Assembly (NCBI GenBank): GCA_947164965.1
Contig: CAMUYR010000016.1
Span: forward strand, 1-64,000
Origin: an uncultured Prevotella sp.
Lineage (GTDB): Bacteria > Bacteroidota > Bacteroidia > Bacteroidales > Bacteroidaceae
Length of the DNA stretch: 64,000 bases
Direction: 5' to 3'
In this document: piece by piece, positions 43,441 to 52,945 of the stretch
How the letters are laid out: each line of letters opens with the position of its first letter
How positions within the stretch are numbered: position 1 is the first letter of the stretch
Translations under genes and position numbers: made by a program
Notes under the pieces: generated by a model
Seen by the model: only the letters and a program-made list of their open reading frames with translations
What the model was told of the DNA's origin: nothing
Databases searched by the model: none

Positions 43441-46400
43441 ACTAAACCTTTTCCGTGACAATTCTTAAACTTCTTACCAGAACCGCAAGGGCATGGATCG
43501 TTGCGTCCGGGCAACTTGTCCTTGATAATCGGTGTGCGGGGCTGCTGAGCACGCGTGTCCTGTGCGGCAGCGGCAGCCTGATTAGGATCGGTCATCTGCT
43601 CCTGTGAGAGGCTCTGCTTCGACTCGGTGTACTGCGAACGCTGGGTGTGCTGCTCTGGAGCGGCCTCCTGCAACTCCTGAACCACAGGAATCTGGGCGCG
43701 CATGAGGATAGACACTGAGCGGTTGTTCATGGTGTTCACCATGTTGTCGAACAGCTTCACACTCTCCAGCTTGAAGATGAGCAAGGGGTCTTTCTGCTCG
43801 TAAGAGGCGTTCTGAACAGAGTGCTTCAACTCATCCAGCTCGCGCAGGTTCTCCTTCCAGGCATCGTCGATGATGTGGAGCAGGATCTGCTTCTCAAACT
43901 CCTTGACTACCGACTTACACTCGCTGTCGTAAGCCTCCTTCAGGTTACAGGGGATGTTGTACATCTTGCGACCATCGGTCAGGGGCACTACGATGCGCTC
44001 GTAACGGTCACCCTGATTCTCGTAGACATTCTTGATGACGGGAATGGCCACCTCCTGAACGTGTTCCATCTTGCGCTTGAAGTTGCCCATAGCCACCTGG
44101 AAGGTCTCCTCGCAGAGCTCCTCGTGGCTCTTATTGATAAACTCCTCGCTTGTGAAGGGACACTCCATAGCGAATATCTTAATGAACTGCTCCTTGCAGC
44201 CCTCGTAGTCGTTTTGTTCGATGATGTTGACCACGCGGTCCCAGATGGTGTTCGAGATATCCATTCCGATACGCTCACCCATTAGGGCATGGCGACGCTT
44301 CGAGTAAACCACGGTGCGCTGTTTGTTCATGACATCGTCGTACTCCAGCAGGCGCTTACGGATACCAAAGTTGTTCTCCTCGACTTTCTTTTGGGCGCGC
44401 TCCACCTGTTTACTAATCATGGGGCTTTCCAGCATTTCGCCTTCCTTGAATCCCAACTTGTCCATAACGGTAGCAATACGCTCACTACCGAACAGGCGCA
44501 TCAGCTTATCCTCGAGCGAGATGAAGAAGAGTGAAGAACCCGGGTCGCCCTGACGTCCGGCACGACCACGCAACTGGCGGTCGACACGACGTGACTCATG
44601 ACGCTCGGTACCGATGATGGCCAAACCACCAGCTGCTTTTACTTCTGGCGACAGCTTGATATCGGTACCACGACCGGCCATGTTGGTAGCGATGGTCACA
44701 GCACCCTTGCCATTGGTCGACTGACCGGCCAAAGCCACGATATCGGCCTCCTTCTGGTGCAGCTTGGCATTCAGCACCTGGTGGGGGATGCCCTCGCGCT
44801 TGCCCGTCTCAGGATTGATATACATGTCGAGCATGCGGCTGAGCAGCTCGGAAATCTCCACCGAGGTGGTACCAATCAGCGTTGGACGTCCCATATTGCG
44901 CAGACGAACCACTTCTTCGATCACGGCGCGATACTTCTCGCGGGCGGTCTTGTAGATGCGGTCGTCCATATCGTCGCGAATAACGGGCTTGTTGGTAGGA
45001 ATCTCCACCACGTCGAGCTTGTAGATGTCCCAGAACTCACCTGCCTCGGTAGAAGCGGTACCCGTCATACCAGCCAACTTGTGGTACATGCGGAAATAGT
45101 TTTGCAGGGTGATGGTAGCAAAGGTCTGCGTGGCAGCCTCCACCTTCACGTGCTCCTTGGCCTCGACAGCTTGGTGCAAACCGTCGCTCCAACGGCGACC
45201 TTCCATGATACGGCCGGTCTGCTCGTCGACAATCTTCACTTCACCATCGATAACCACATATTCGTCGTCCTTATTGAACATGCAATAAGCCTTCAGCAAC
45301 TGCTGCAGGGTGTGGACGCGCTCCGACTGCACAGCATAGTGCTGCAGCATCTCGTCCTTCTTGTTGACGCGCTCCTCGTCGGTGAGCTTGGTGTCGCCTT
45401 CGAGTGCAGAGAGCTGTGAGGTGATGTCGGGCAGCACAAACAGGTCTTTATCGTTCACCTGATTAGCCAGCCAGGCAGTACCCTTATCCGTCAGGTCGCA
45501 GGAGTTCAGCTTCTCGTCGACCACGAAGTAGAGGGGCTCTACCACCTCTGGCATGCGGCGGTTGTTGTTCTCCATATAAGTCTCCTCGGTCTTGAGCATA
45601 CCGCTCTTGATACCTTCCTCAGAGAGGAATTTGATAAGAGGCTTGTTCTTAGGCATCGACTTGTGCGAGCGGTAGAGTGCCAGAAAACCTTCTTCCGTCA
45701 GTTTCTTGTCGTTCTTCTCCTGTCCCTCGGCAATCTTCTGCTTAGCTTCTGCCAGATATTGCGTAGCCAGCTGTTTCTGTACGTTAACCAGCTTCTCAAC
45801 CAATGGCTGGTATTCTTCGAACATCTGGTCGTCGCCCTTAGGCACGGGACCTGAGATGATCAGAGGAGTACGGGCATCGTCGATCAACACCGAGTCGACC
45901 TCGTCGACGATAGCATAGTTATGGGCGCGCTGCACGAGGTCGGCAGGCGATATGGCCATGTTGTCGCGCAGATAGTCGAAACCAAACTCGTTGTTGGTGC
46001 CAAACGTGATGTCTGCCTGATAAGCCTTGCGACGCTCGGGAGAGTTCGGCTGGTGCTTGTCGATACAGTCGACGGAGAGACCGTGGAACATATAGAGCGG
46101 ACCCATCCACTCGGAGTCACGCTTGGCCAGATAGTCGTTGACCGTAACCACGTGAACACCATTACCCGTCAGGGCGTTGAGGAATACCGGGAGAGTAGCA
46201 ACCAGCGTTTTACCTTCACCAGTAGCCATCTCGGCAATCTTACCCTGGTGCAGGACGGTACCACCGAAGAGCTGTACATCGTAGTGTACCATTTCCCAAG
46301 GTAGGTCGTTACCACCCGCTGTCCAGTGGTTGTGGTAGATGGCCTTGTCGCCGTCGATGGTGATGAAGTCCTTGCGGGGATCGGCTGCCAGTTCACGGTC

Positions 46401-46802
46401 GAAGTCGGTAGCCGTCACAATGGTTTCCTCGTTCTCGGCAAAACGACGAGCTGTCTCCTTCACGATAGAGAATACTTCGGGCATTACCTCGTCAAGTGCC
46501 TTCTCGTAGATGTCGAGCACTTCCTTCTCCAGTTTATCTATCTGGGCAAAGATGTCGGCACGCTCGTCGATGGGTGTATCCTCGATGGTGGCCTTCAGTT
46601 TCTCAATCTCTTCCTTCTGCACCTTGGCAGAGTTCTGTACCTGCTGCTGAATATCCTTTGTACGCTGGCGCAGTTGGTCGTTATCCAGTTGTTGAATGGC
46701 GGGGTAGGCGGCTTTCACCTTCTCCACCAGTGGCTGAATAAGTTTCATGTCGCGCGACGACTTATCGCCGAACAATGAACGTAAAAATTTGTTGAAATTC
46801 AT
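43437..46802 (-). CDS. secA: Preprotein translocase ATPase SecA
   Basis: The motor of the Sec pathway, pushing unfolded preproteins through SecYEG. 1121 residues, the longer Bacteroidota size. Walker [19 protein letters not shown]-box-like [20 protein letters not shown], the preprotein-crosslinking region, helicase motif [20 protein letters not shown] and helical scaffold are all clear. The C-terminal zinc-binding SEC-C tail is [14 protein letters not shown], preceded by a Gln-rich linker. First gene of a four-gene operon reaching 39391. Confidence 0.98.
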   Translation of the reverse strand: MNFNKFLRSLFGDKSSRDMKLIQPLVEKVKAAYPAIQQLDNDQLRQRTKDIQQQVQNSAKVQKEEIEKLKATIEDTPIDERADIFAQIDKLEKEVLDIYEKALDEVMPEVFSIVKETARRFAENEETIVTATDFDRELAADPRKDFITIDGDKAIYHNHWTAGGNDLPWEMVHYDVQLFGGTVLHQGKIAEMATGEGKTLVATLPVFLNALTGNGVHVVTVNDYLAKRDSEWMGPLYMFHGLSVDCIDKHQPNSPERRKAYQADITFGTNNEFGFDYLRDNMAISPADLVQRAHNYAIVDEVDSVLIDDARTPLIISGPVPKGDDQMFEEYQPLVEKLVNVQKQLATQYLAEAKQKIAEGQEKNDKKLTEEGFLALYRSHKSMPKNKPLIKFLSEEGIKSGMLKTEETYMENNNRRMPEVVEPLYFVVDEKLNSCDLTDKGTAWLANQVNDKDLFVLPDITSQLSALEGDTKLTDEERVNKKDEMLQHYAVQSERVHTLQQLLKAYCMFNKDDEYVVIDGEVKIVDEQTGRIMEGRRWSDGLHQAVEAKEHVKVEAATQTFATITLQNYFRMYHKLAGMTGTASTEAGEFWDIYKLDVVEIPTNKPVIRDDMDDRIYKTAREKYRAVIEEVVRLRNMGRPTLIGTTSVEISELLSRMLDMYINPETGKREGIPHQVLNAKLHQKEADIVALAGQSTNGKGAVTIATNMAGRGTDIKLSPEVKAAGGLAIIGTERHESRRVDRQLRGRAGRQGDPGSSLFFISLEDKLMRLFGSERIATVMDKLGFKEGEMLESPMISKQVERAQKKVEENNFGIRKRLLEYDDVMNKQRTVVYSKRRHALMGERIGMDISNTIWDRVVNIIEQNDYEGCKEQFIKIFAMECPFTSEEFINKSHEELCEETFQVAMGNFKRKMEHVQEVAIPVIKNVYENQGDRYERIVVPLTDGRKMYNIPCNLKEAYDSECKSVVKEFEKQILLHIIDDAWKENLRELDELKHSVQNASYEQKDPLLIFKLESVKLFDNMVNTMNNRSVSILMRAQIPVVQELQEAAPEQHTQRSQYTESKQSLSQEQMTDPNQAAAAAQDTRAQQPRTPIIKDKLPGRNDPCPCGSGKKFKNCHGKGLV

Positions 46803-46849
46803 GTCTGTATTCTGTTTTTATTGTTTACAATATTGATGTTATTTACTCC

Positions 46850-46890
46850 AGAGGTTATACCTCTTTTAATATAGAGCGGGTGCAAAATTA
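46850..46890 (-). promoter_or_regulatory. secA: secA promoter and leader palindrome
   Basis: The -7 box TAATTTTG lies at 46883-46890 (minus strand). The leader of about 75 bases contains a perfect AGAGGT-TAT-ACCTCT palindrome (46850-46864). Nothing else is seen in 46803-46943. Confidence 0.65.
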
Positions 46891-46943
46891 CGAAATTTTG
46901 CGCAGTTTAACGTAGTTAAGGACGTTAAAGGGAGTTAAAAGCC

Positions 46944-48314
46944 TCAAAACAACGGTTCGGCTTCGCATGCATTAGGAGCTCGGATGCGGATATTTCGGGC
47001 TACCGTAGGCGCAATACGGTCTACGGTAACAGGCGTTTCAACGCGTTGCGAAGGGATGCCTGCTCCCCAGAAGATGATGGGGAAATGAATATGTCCCAGA
47101 CGCGATGTGGTCGTGGTTTGCGAGTGGTCGTTGACCATTTGCCAACCTGGTGCAATCTCGATAATCAGATCGCCGCTTTTCTCCACATTAAAACCGTTGC
47201 GAATGCGCTGCAACTGTTCGCTGTCGCCCTTCATCAGCTGATGCGAGGTGTAGCAGTTGCGCACACCGTCCATCTGCAGGATGAATTCCTGCGAACGGCG
47301 CAACAGTTCGCCCATATTGATATTCTTCTTCTCTACCAGTTTGTGGTTGAAGAAGAGTTGGTTTCTGTACGATGTCTCGACATATTGGGCGGTTCCATAG
47401 ATGGCACCCAGATACATGTTGAGCAGGTTGACGGTGCGATGGACATAGAACTTACCCGTAGGAATGCGGTATCTGCTGACATCGGCTTTGTCCTCCTGCT
47501 CTTCCTCTTCTGTCGATCCGCTGCCAGTTACCACAAAGAGCACGCGCTCCAAAGGCAATCGTTGGGTGACGCCATTCATCAGGAACGAGAGGCAATTGTC
47601 GAGCCTCAGATAACTGTCGGTAGTGCTACCTGCTTCCAGACTTATGGATAGTAAGTCTGTCTGGTCGTCGAGTCCTAAACCTATCTGTTCCAAGCAGTTG
47701 AGTGCTGCTTTTACCACGCTCATGTTGCTATCGGCATCTGGAGCATAGTTGCGTTTGAATGACTGAAGCCACGGAGTGACGGGCGTGTAATAGCTAGAGA
47801 ATACCCATCGCCCAGCTTGAATCCAGACAGCACCATCAGCAGCATGACCGGCTGACAAGATGGCACACTCGGCATTGGGAGCAAACGAGAAGATGTGTGC
47901 TCGGCCATTGGTAGCCATTTTCAGTTCGTCACCTAGCGTCGATACAGCGATCTGCTGCGGACTGTCACCCTTGGTGATATGTTCGCGCTGCAGCGTGTTG
48001 CGGTTCATCCATTCCACGCCCGTTACGCCGTTGTAGTAAGGCGATGTGCCCGTTGTCAAGCAGGCTACTGCCGAAGCATGGTCCAATGGGGTAAAGGGAT
48101 AGGATGCCGTTGTATAGACGCGGCCTTCGTCCATCAAGCGTCGTAATCCGTCGTTGGTGTAGGCAGGCGCATTGTTTTCCAAATAGTCAGTACGCAACTG
48201 CCCGATGCTGACATTGATGACGAGACGAGGTGCTTGTGCAATAGCCTGTGCATAGGTTTCTGCGTTAAAACCTATGATGCTCAGCAGGGTGATGTACAAG
48301 TACCTGTTTCTCAT
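46944..48314 (-). CDS. Alkaline phosphatase-superfamily protein, probably non-catalytic
   Basis: A 456-residue exported protein (signal to about residue 22) with the alkaline phosphatase superfamily layout. Where enzymes have VDQMRxDY, this has SIGQLRTDYL, so the first metal-binding Asp is replaced by Gly. The conserved ADHG block is replaced by TGSGSTEEE, so another Asp-His pair is gone. The segment PFTPLDHASAVACLTTGTSP keeps the general shape of the nucleophile region. These losses suggest a pseudoenzyme or a changed metal site. It is coupled to the Lnb-domain gene by an ATGA overlap. Confidence 0.75.
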   Translation of the reverse strand: MRNRYLYITLLSIIGFNAETYAQAIAQAPRLVINVSIGQLRTDYLENNAPAYTNDGLRRLMDEGRVYTTASYPFTPLDHASAVACLTTGTSPYYNGVTGVEWMNRNTLQREHITKGDSPQQIAVSTLGDELKMATNGRAHIFSFAPNAECAILSAGHAADGAVWIQAGRWVFSSYYTPVTPWLQSFKRNYAPDADSNMSVVKAALNCLEQIGLGLDDQTDLLSISLEAGSTTDSYLRLDNCLSFLMNGVTQRLPLERVLFVVTGSGSTEEEEQEDKADVSRYRIPTGKFYVHRTVNLLNMYLGAIYGTAQYVETSYRNQLFFNHKLVEKKNINMGELLRRSQEFILQMDGVRNCYTSHQLMKGDSEQLQRIRNGFNVEKSGDLIIEIAPGWQMVNDHSQTTTTSRLGHIHFPIIFWGAGIPSQRVETPVTVDRIAPTVARNIRIRAPNACEAEPLF

Positions 48315-49495
48315 TTCTTCGTTATGCTAATATGAAGTATACACTGAAGCAGCAAACATAATGCCAAAATCCAGATGCCCTCGGCATACGACTGGAACAG
48401 ACCACCAATCAGGAACAGACAGCATAGTGCTGCTGTCAGTTTCCAGTAGCATGTCTTCTTGCCTTTGATGACAGGCCAAAGGAAGAACCAAGGCAGGGGA
48501 TTGAACAGAATGAACTGCAGGTTGAGGCTGACAGTAGGATGCTGCGAGAATAGCATGAGGAACAGCACGATGCCGATGATGCCTGTTGTCAACATCAACA
48601 CGAGGTCCCAAACAAGGAATATCTTACGCATCTTCCATTCAATCAGGAAGATAATCAATGCAATAGCAAACAGAATGATGAAACATTGGATTGGCGACAG
48701 CGGGAAACCTTCTTCCGTCATTTGCACACCTGCTGGCACCGCTACTATACGTTCCTTTACAAGTGGACGATACTGCCCGTTTGCATAAATCTGAGCACGG
48801 TCAAAGTCGTACATCAGGTTGTGTGGCAGAAACTCCTGTTCCTGTCTGCCCGTCTTCAGATCGGACTTGATACCCAACAGGATATCGTTGCCAAAACGAG
48901 ACCAGGGATTACGACGAGTCATCTCGTGAACCATCTCCCTGAATGTTGGTGTATAATCCTCACGCTCAGCATATTCCACGTTTCCGTTGATGCACTTCTC
49001 TAAGATGTCGCGCGCCTTGGTCGTACAGTTGTTATAGAAGTAATTATATCGGTAGACGCGGTTCTCTGGACGCAGGTTTTCGCCTAGTGCCTGGTGCAGT
49101 TTTGCTTTCTCTTCAGAAGTGAGATTGAGCACCTGTTCAGTTACCATACTGCCAAAACGACGGTACTCCTCCTGGAAAAGAGAGTAGGGGAAAGCGCCCA
49201 GTTCGTAATCCGTCAGACCGAACACAAAACGCAACGCAAAATGCGGGGCATGGAAATTGAAGATGCCATAGTTGAAAGCCAAATCAGGACCTTTGGGGTG
49301 CTGGTCGTGCCAACGGATAGCTGTATGGCCATAAAGACTATATACTTCGTCGTGGGGTTGGCAGGTGAGAAGGGACACCTCTACGGAGTCGAAATATTCT
49401 ATCCGGTAACCTTCTTGTCCTTGAGCTTCGATGGACATCAAAAGAACTGCAAAAAGCAGAAAAAATGTCCTAAAAATGATTTTTAAATGTTTCAC
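48311..49495 (-). CDS. Lnb-domain (DUF4105) protein, predicted lipoprotein N-acyltransferase
   Basis: A 394-residue protein: signal peptide, periplasmic domain of about 240 residues, then about five membrane helices. The domain matches DUF4105/Lnb with His57 in SLYGHTAIR and Cys157 in YFYNNCTTKARDI as likely catalytic residues (a papain-like Cys-His pair). Lnb proteins in Bacteroides have been linked to N-acylation of lipoproteins, the last step of lipoprotein maturation, since Bacteroidota lack Lnt. The start is GTG (49493-49495), four bases after the -7 box, so the mRNA looks leaderless. Confidence 0.85.
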   Translation of the reverse strand: MKHLKIIFRTFFLLFAVLLMSIEAQGQEGYRIEYFDSVEVSLLTCQPHDEVYSLYGHTAIRWHDQHPKGPDLAFNYGIFNFHAPHFALRFVFGLTDYELGAFPYSLFQEEYRRFGSMVTEQVLNLTSEEKAKLHQALGENLRPENRVYRYNYFYNNCTTKARDILEKCINGNVEYAEREDYTPTFREMVHEMTRRNPWSRFGNDILLGIKSDLKTGRQEQEFLPHNLMYDFDRAQIYANGQYRPLVKERIVAVPAGVQMTEEGFPLSPIQCFIILFAIALIIFLIEWKMRKIFLVWDLVLMLTTGIIGIVLFLMLFSQHPTVSLNLQFILFNPLPWFFLWPVIKGKKTCYWKLTAALCCLFLIGGLFQSYAEGIWILALCLLLQCILHISITKK

Positions 49496-49499
49496 GATG

Positions 49500-49507
49500 C
49501 AAAATTA
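49500..49507 (-). promoter_or_regulatory. Promoter -7 box of the Lnb gene
   Basis: TAATTTTG on the minus strand, followed by CATC and then the GTG start codon. Transcription would begin at or next to the start codon. Confidence 0.7.
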
Positions 49508-49552
49508 ACCTATATTTTCCACTTATCGTGCGTTTATTTCGTTTTTTTTCAA

Positions 49553-49560
49553 TAATTTTG
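49553..49560 (+). promoter_or_regulatory. Promoter -7 box of the outer-membrane barrel operon
   Basis: TAATTTTG 33 bases before the ATG at 49593; divergent from the Lnb promoter. Confidence 0.7.
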
Positions 49561-49592
49561 CAACCCGAAATGAAATGCTAAAGAAAAAATAG

Positions 49593-50888
49593 ATGAAAAA
49601 GCGTATATTTTCAATCCTTCTGACAGGTGCCGTAGTCCTCTCGGCCAGCGCTCAGGTGAGCAAGACACTCTCACCTTACAGTCAGTTTGGACTTGGTACC
49701 CTTGCTGATCAGTCGCAGGGCTTTAATCGTGGTATGGGTGGTCTGTCTATCGGTTTTCGCGACAGCAAGGCTGCTAATATGCAGAATCCTGCTTCCTATT
49801 CCGCTGTCGACTCCTTAACGATGATTTTCGATATGGGTGTTTCTGGTCAGCTGACAAATTTCAAGGAAGGTGGTAAGAAAATCAACCGAAAGACGGCTGA
49901 TTTCGACTATGCTGTAGCCTTATTCCGCGTTTTGCCTCATCTGGGTATGAGCTTTGGTGTGGTACCTTATTCTAATATAGGCTATTCGTACGAATATAGC
50001 GACCGTTCTAATCCTAATGTAACCCATCATAGCCTCTATACAGGTGACGGCGGTCTCAGTCAGGCTTATCTGGGTGTAGGTTATGAATTGGTGAAAGGCT
50101 TCTCATTGGGTGCCAACGTCTCCTATTTCTGGGGCAGCATTGATCACGGATTGGTGGTTACACCTAGTGAGTCGGCTTCTAAGATTATTGCCAAGACCTA
50201 TAGTGCCAGCATTCGTAGCTTTAAATTTGACTTTGGTACACAGTTCCAGACAAATATCAGTAAAAACGATGTGTTGACGTTAGGTGCTACCCTAGGACTT
50301 GGAAACAAGTTGGGTGCCGACTACGAGATTTGGACTTCATCTACTGAAGTGAACACCAGCATGACGTTTGCTGATACAACAACAGTCAAAAATGCCTTCA
50401 AACTGCCTCTCTCCTTGGGTATTGGTGCTACTTTGCTCCATAAGCAGAGCTTGTTGGTGGGTGTCGATTACCAGATGCAACGTTGGGGCGACGTGGATTA
50501 TCCACAGTATAATCCATCGAATGGTCAATACGAAATGACAGCGGGTGTGCTGAAGAATCGCCATAAGGTGACATTGGGAGCCGACTATATTCCAGATCCC
50601 AATCCCTTGAGTCGTCGCAACATTTTCCATCGCGTCCATTATCGTGCCGGTGTGTCCTATGCTACACCTTATTATAATATAAAGGGACAGGATGGACCTA
50701 AGGAACTGTCAGTCAGCGCAGGATTCGGAATACCACTTATCAATAGCTGGAACAACCGTTCTGTGCTGAATATATCAGCACAATGGGTGCGTTCTTCAAC
50801 GAGCTCTTTCATCACCGAGAATACGTTCCGTATCAATATAGGACTGACGTTTAACGAACGCTGGTTTGCCAAGTGGAAGGTCGATTAA
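49593..50888 (+). CDS. Outer-membrane beta-barrel protein
   Basis: A 431-residue protein with a signal peptide (SILLTGAVVLSASAQ) and a strand-rich body. Sequence blocks (SPYSQFGLGTLADQSQGFNR, IGFRDSKAANMQNPASYSAV, and amphipathic strands ending in NTFRINIGLTFNERWFAKWK) resemble FadL/PorV-like Bacteroidota barrels. The exact role is unknown. It is followed by lptC, an lptD/A-like context that would suit an outer-membrane biogenesis function. Confidence 0.8.
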   Translation: MKKRIFSILLTGAVVLSASAQVSKTLSPYSQFGLGTLADQSQGFNRGMGGLSIGFRDSKAANMQNPASYSAVDSLTMIFDMGVSGQLTNFKEGGKKINRKTADFDYAVALFRVLPHLGMSFGVVPYSNIGYSYEYSDRSNPNVTHHSLYTGDGGLSQAYLGVGYELVKGFSLGANVSYFWGSIDHGLVVTPSESASKIIAKTYSASIRSFKFDFGTQFQTNISKNDVLTLGATLGLGNKLGADYEIWTSSTEVNTSMTFADTTTVKNAFKLPLSLGIGATLLHKQSLLVGVDYQMQRWGDVDYPQYNPSNGQYEMTAGVLKNRHKVTLGADYIPDPNPLSRRNIFHRVHYRAGVSYATPYYNIKGQDGPKELSVSAGFGIPLINSWNNRSVLNISAQWVRSSTSSFITENTFRINIGLTFNERWFAKWKVD

Positions 50889-51562
50889 CCATATTCCTGT
50901 TAGCATTGGCAGCTCTGGTCGGAGCTTGCAGCGAGGCACGCGAACATACTGCGCCCGCTATTCATGATCGTGATTCTGTCTCGATGATGACTAGTTATGG
51001 CATCAACACGCTTATCAGCGACTCTGGTGTTATCAAGTATCGGATTGTAACAGAGCGCTGGGATGTCAATACTGTTAAGAACCCGCCCCGCTGGACCTTC
51101 GAAAAAGGTATCTTCCTTGAGCAGTTCGACGAGAAGTTTCATGTAGAAGCCTATATCCAGGCAGATACTGCCTGGTATTATGAGCAACAGAAACTGTGGG
51201 AACTGCGCGGAAGAGTATATATTCGTAATCTTAATGGACTTGTGTTTCGCAGCGAAGAGTTGTTTTGGGATGGCTTGCGCCACGAATTCTATTCCCATAA
51301 GTTTTCGCGGGTGATTACGCCAGAGCGCCAGCTCGAGGGCTCCCATTTCCGCAGCGATGAACACATGACTCATTATGCGGTGTCCAATAGTGCCGGCTCC
51401 TTCCAACAGACGGATATGGAGAATGACAATAGTCAGCAACCTGCTGATAACAAGTCACAATCAGGACAGGCGCAGAAGCCTGATACCACGAAGGTGGAAG
51501 CACCTGTGCGTCAGGCTGCCACACGTCATAAGGCTACACAGAAAACAAATTATAGACCATGA
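50873..51562 (+). CDS. lptC: LPS export periplasmic protein LptC
   Basis: A 229-residue LptC-like protein, the inner-membrane-anchored part of the LPS transport bridge. It has a lipobox-like N-terminus (LALAALVGAC) and the LptC fold pattern: SDSGVIKYRIVTERWDV, FEKGIFLEQFDEKFHVEAYI, ADTAWYYEQQKLWELRGRVY, a series of strands carrying lipid in the family. The C-terminal ~65 residues are disordered (Gln/Lys/Ala). The start is GTG at 50873, overlapping the barrel gene's end by 16 bases. The stop overlaps the CNNM gene by 4 bases. Confidence 0.85.
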   Translation: MEGRLTIFLLALAALVGACSEAREHTAPAIHDRDSVSMMTSYGINTLISDSGVIKYRIVTERWDVNTVKNPPRWTFEKGIFLEQFDEKFHVEAYIQADTAWYYEQQKLWELRGRVYIRNLNGLVFRSEELFWDGLRHEFYSHKFSRVITPERQLEGSHFRSDEHMTHYAVSNSAGSFQQTDMENDNSQQPADNKSQSGQAQKPDTTKVEAPVRQAATRHKATQKTNYRP

Positions 51563-52833
51563 CACATTTAATCATAGGACTCGTTGTCTCACTGATATTC
51601 TCCGGCTTCTTCTCAGGCATGGAGATAGCCTTTGTGTCCAGTAACCGTCTGCGTGCTGAGATGGATCGTGATAAGAACGGATTGTCACAGCGGGCCATTG
51701 ATTTGTTCTATCGTCAGCCCAACAATTTCATCTCTACGATGCTGGTAGGTAATAATATTGCGCTTGTTATCTACGGCATCTTGTTTGCCCGTATCTTCGA
51801 CGCCACTCTGTTCGCATCCTTCAGCGATGGTGTCCGCGTGACTTGCGACACGTTGCTTTCTACCGTTGTGGTGCTGTTTACGGGTGAGTTTCTGCCTAAG
51901 AATATCTTCAAATCTAATCCTAATGGATTACTCACCTTCTTTGCATTGCCAGCATGGGTTTGTTATGTGGTGCTGTGGCCTATCTCACGTTTCGCCACGC
52001 TTTTGTCACGTGGCTTGCTCCGACTAGTGGGTGTCCATACGCCTAAAGAGGCTGAAGATAAGGAGTTTACGAAGGTGGATCTCGACTATCTGGTACAGTC
52101 AAGTATTGATAATGCCAGCAACGACGATGAGATTGATGACGAGGTGGAACTCTTTCATAACGCTCTGGATTTTGCTGATACAAAAGTGCGCGACTGTATG
52201 GTGCCTCGTACTGAGATAGATGCGATTGACATAGAAGAGTGTACGCTTGAAGCTCTGAAGTCGAAGTTTGTTGAGAGCGGTCATTCCAAGATAGTGGCAT
52301 ATCGCGAAGATATCGACCATATCATTGGCTATATCCATTCTAGCGACCTCTTCCGCCCTGTTCCTCAACAATTGGATCAGTTGGTCCGTGAAATGCCGTA
52401 TGTCCCTGAAACAATGGCAGCCAGCAAACTCATGCATATCTTTTTGGCACAGAAAAAATCGCTGGGTGTTGTCGTCGACGAGTTCGGTGGTACCAGTGGA
52501 CTTGTTTCTCTGGAGGATATTGTCGAGGAGATTATCGGTGATATTGAAGATGAACACGACAACCAGAAATATGTGGCAAAGCATCTTGACGATGGCGACT
52601 ATGTCTTGTCTGCACGATTGGAAATAGAGAAGGTGAACGAACTGTTCGACCTCCACTTACCCGAGAGTGACGATTATATGACTGTCGGTGGACTGATTCT
52701 TCATGAATATCAGTCGTTCCCGAAGTTGAACGAAGTGGTGACGATTGGTCGTTTCCAATTCAAAATTATCAAGAATACAATGACGAAAATCGAGCTTGTA
52801 CGCTTGAAAATCGTCGATAAAGAAGAAAGATAG
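51559..52833 (+). CDS. Hemolysin/CNNM family protein (GldE-like)
   Basis: A 424-residue membrane protein: an N-terminal DUF21/CNNM domain with four helices (GLVVSLIFSGFFSGMEIAFV, TMLVGNNIALVIYGILFARI and others), two CBS domains (CMVPRTEIDAIDIEECTLEA, VVVDEFGGTSGLVSLEDIVE) and the C-terminal CorC_HlyC domain (MTVGGLILHEYQSFP). Members move Mg2+/Co2+ or regulate ion transport; Bacteroidota homologues include GldE. The exact function here is not shown. Confidence 0.9.
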   Translation: MTHLIIGLVVSLIFSGFFSGMEIAFVSSNRLRAEMDRDKNGLSQRAIDLFYRQPNNFISTMLVGNNIALVIYGILFARIFDATLFASFSDGVRVTCDTLLSTVVVLFTGEFLPKNIFKSNPNGLLTFFALPAWVCYVVLWPISRFATLLSRGLLRLVGVHTPKEAEDKEFTKVDLDYLVQSSIDNASNDDEIDDEVELFHNALDFADTKVRDCMVPRTEIDAIDIEECTLEALKSKFVESGHSKIVAYREDIDHIIGYIHSSDLFRPVPQQLDQLVREMPYVPETMAASKLMHIFLAQKKSLGVVVDEFGGTSGLVSLEDIVEEIIGDIEDEHDNQKYVAKHLDDGDYVLSARLEIEKVNELFDLHLPESDDYMTVGGLILHEYQSFPKLNEVVTIGRFQFKIIKNTMTKIELVRLKIVDKEER

Positions 52834-52887
52834 CGGAATAAATCATTAATTTTCGCAAAAAGATGCCGCGTTTTGCTTGGAATTTTG

Positions 52888-52895
52888 TAATTTTG
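52888..52895 (+). promoter_or_regulatory. Promoter -7 box of the PpiD-like gene
   Basis: TAATTTTG about 50 bases before the ATG at 52946, in the only gap of this operon. Confidence 0.65.
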
Positions 52896-52945
52896 CAGGC
52901 TGAAATTGAAAATAATAATAATAAAATAAAAATTAATAGCTAAAA

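Noticed and set aside
44598..45419. A 273-residue open frame opposite secA
   Set aside because: Long, but fully antisense to a conserved region of secA; long shadows are expected in a gene of this codon bias.
46850..46864. SecM-like control of secA
   Set aside because: Only a short palindrome is present; no arrest peptide or upstream gene is seen.
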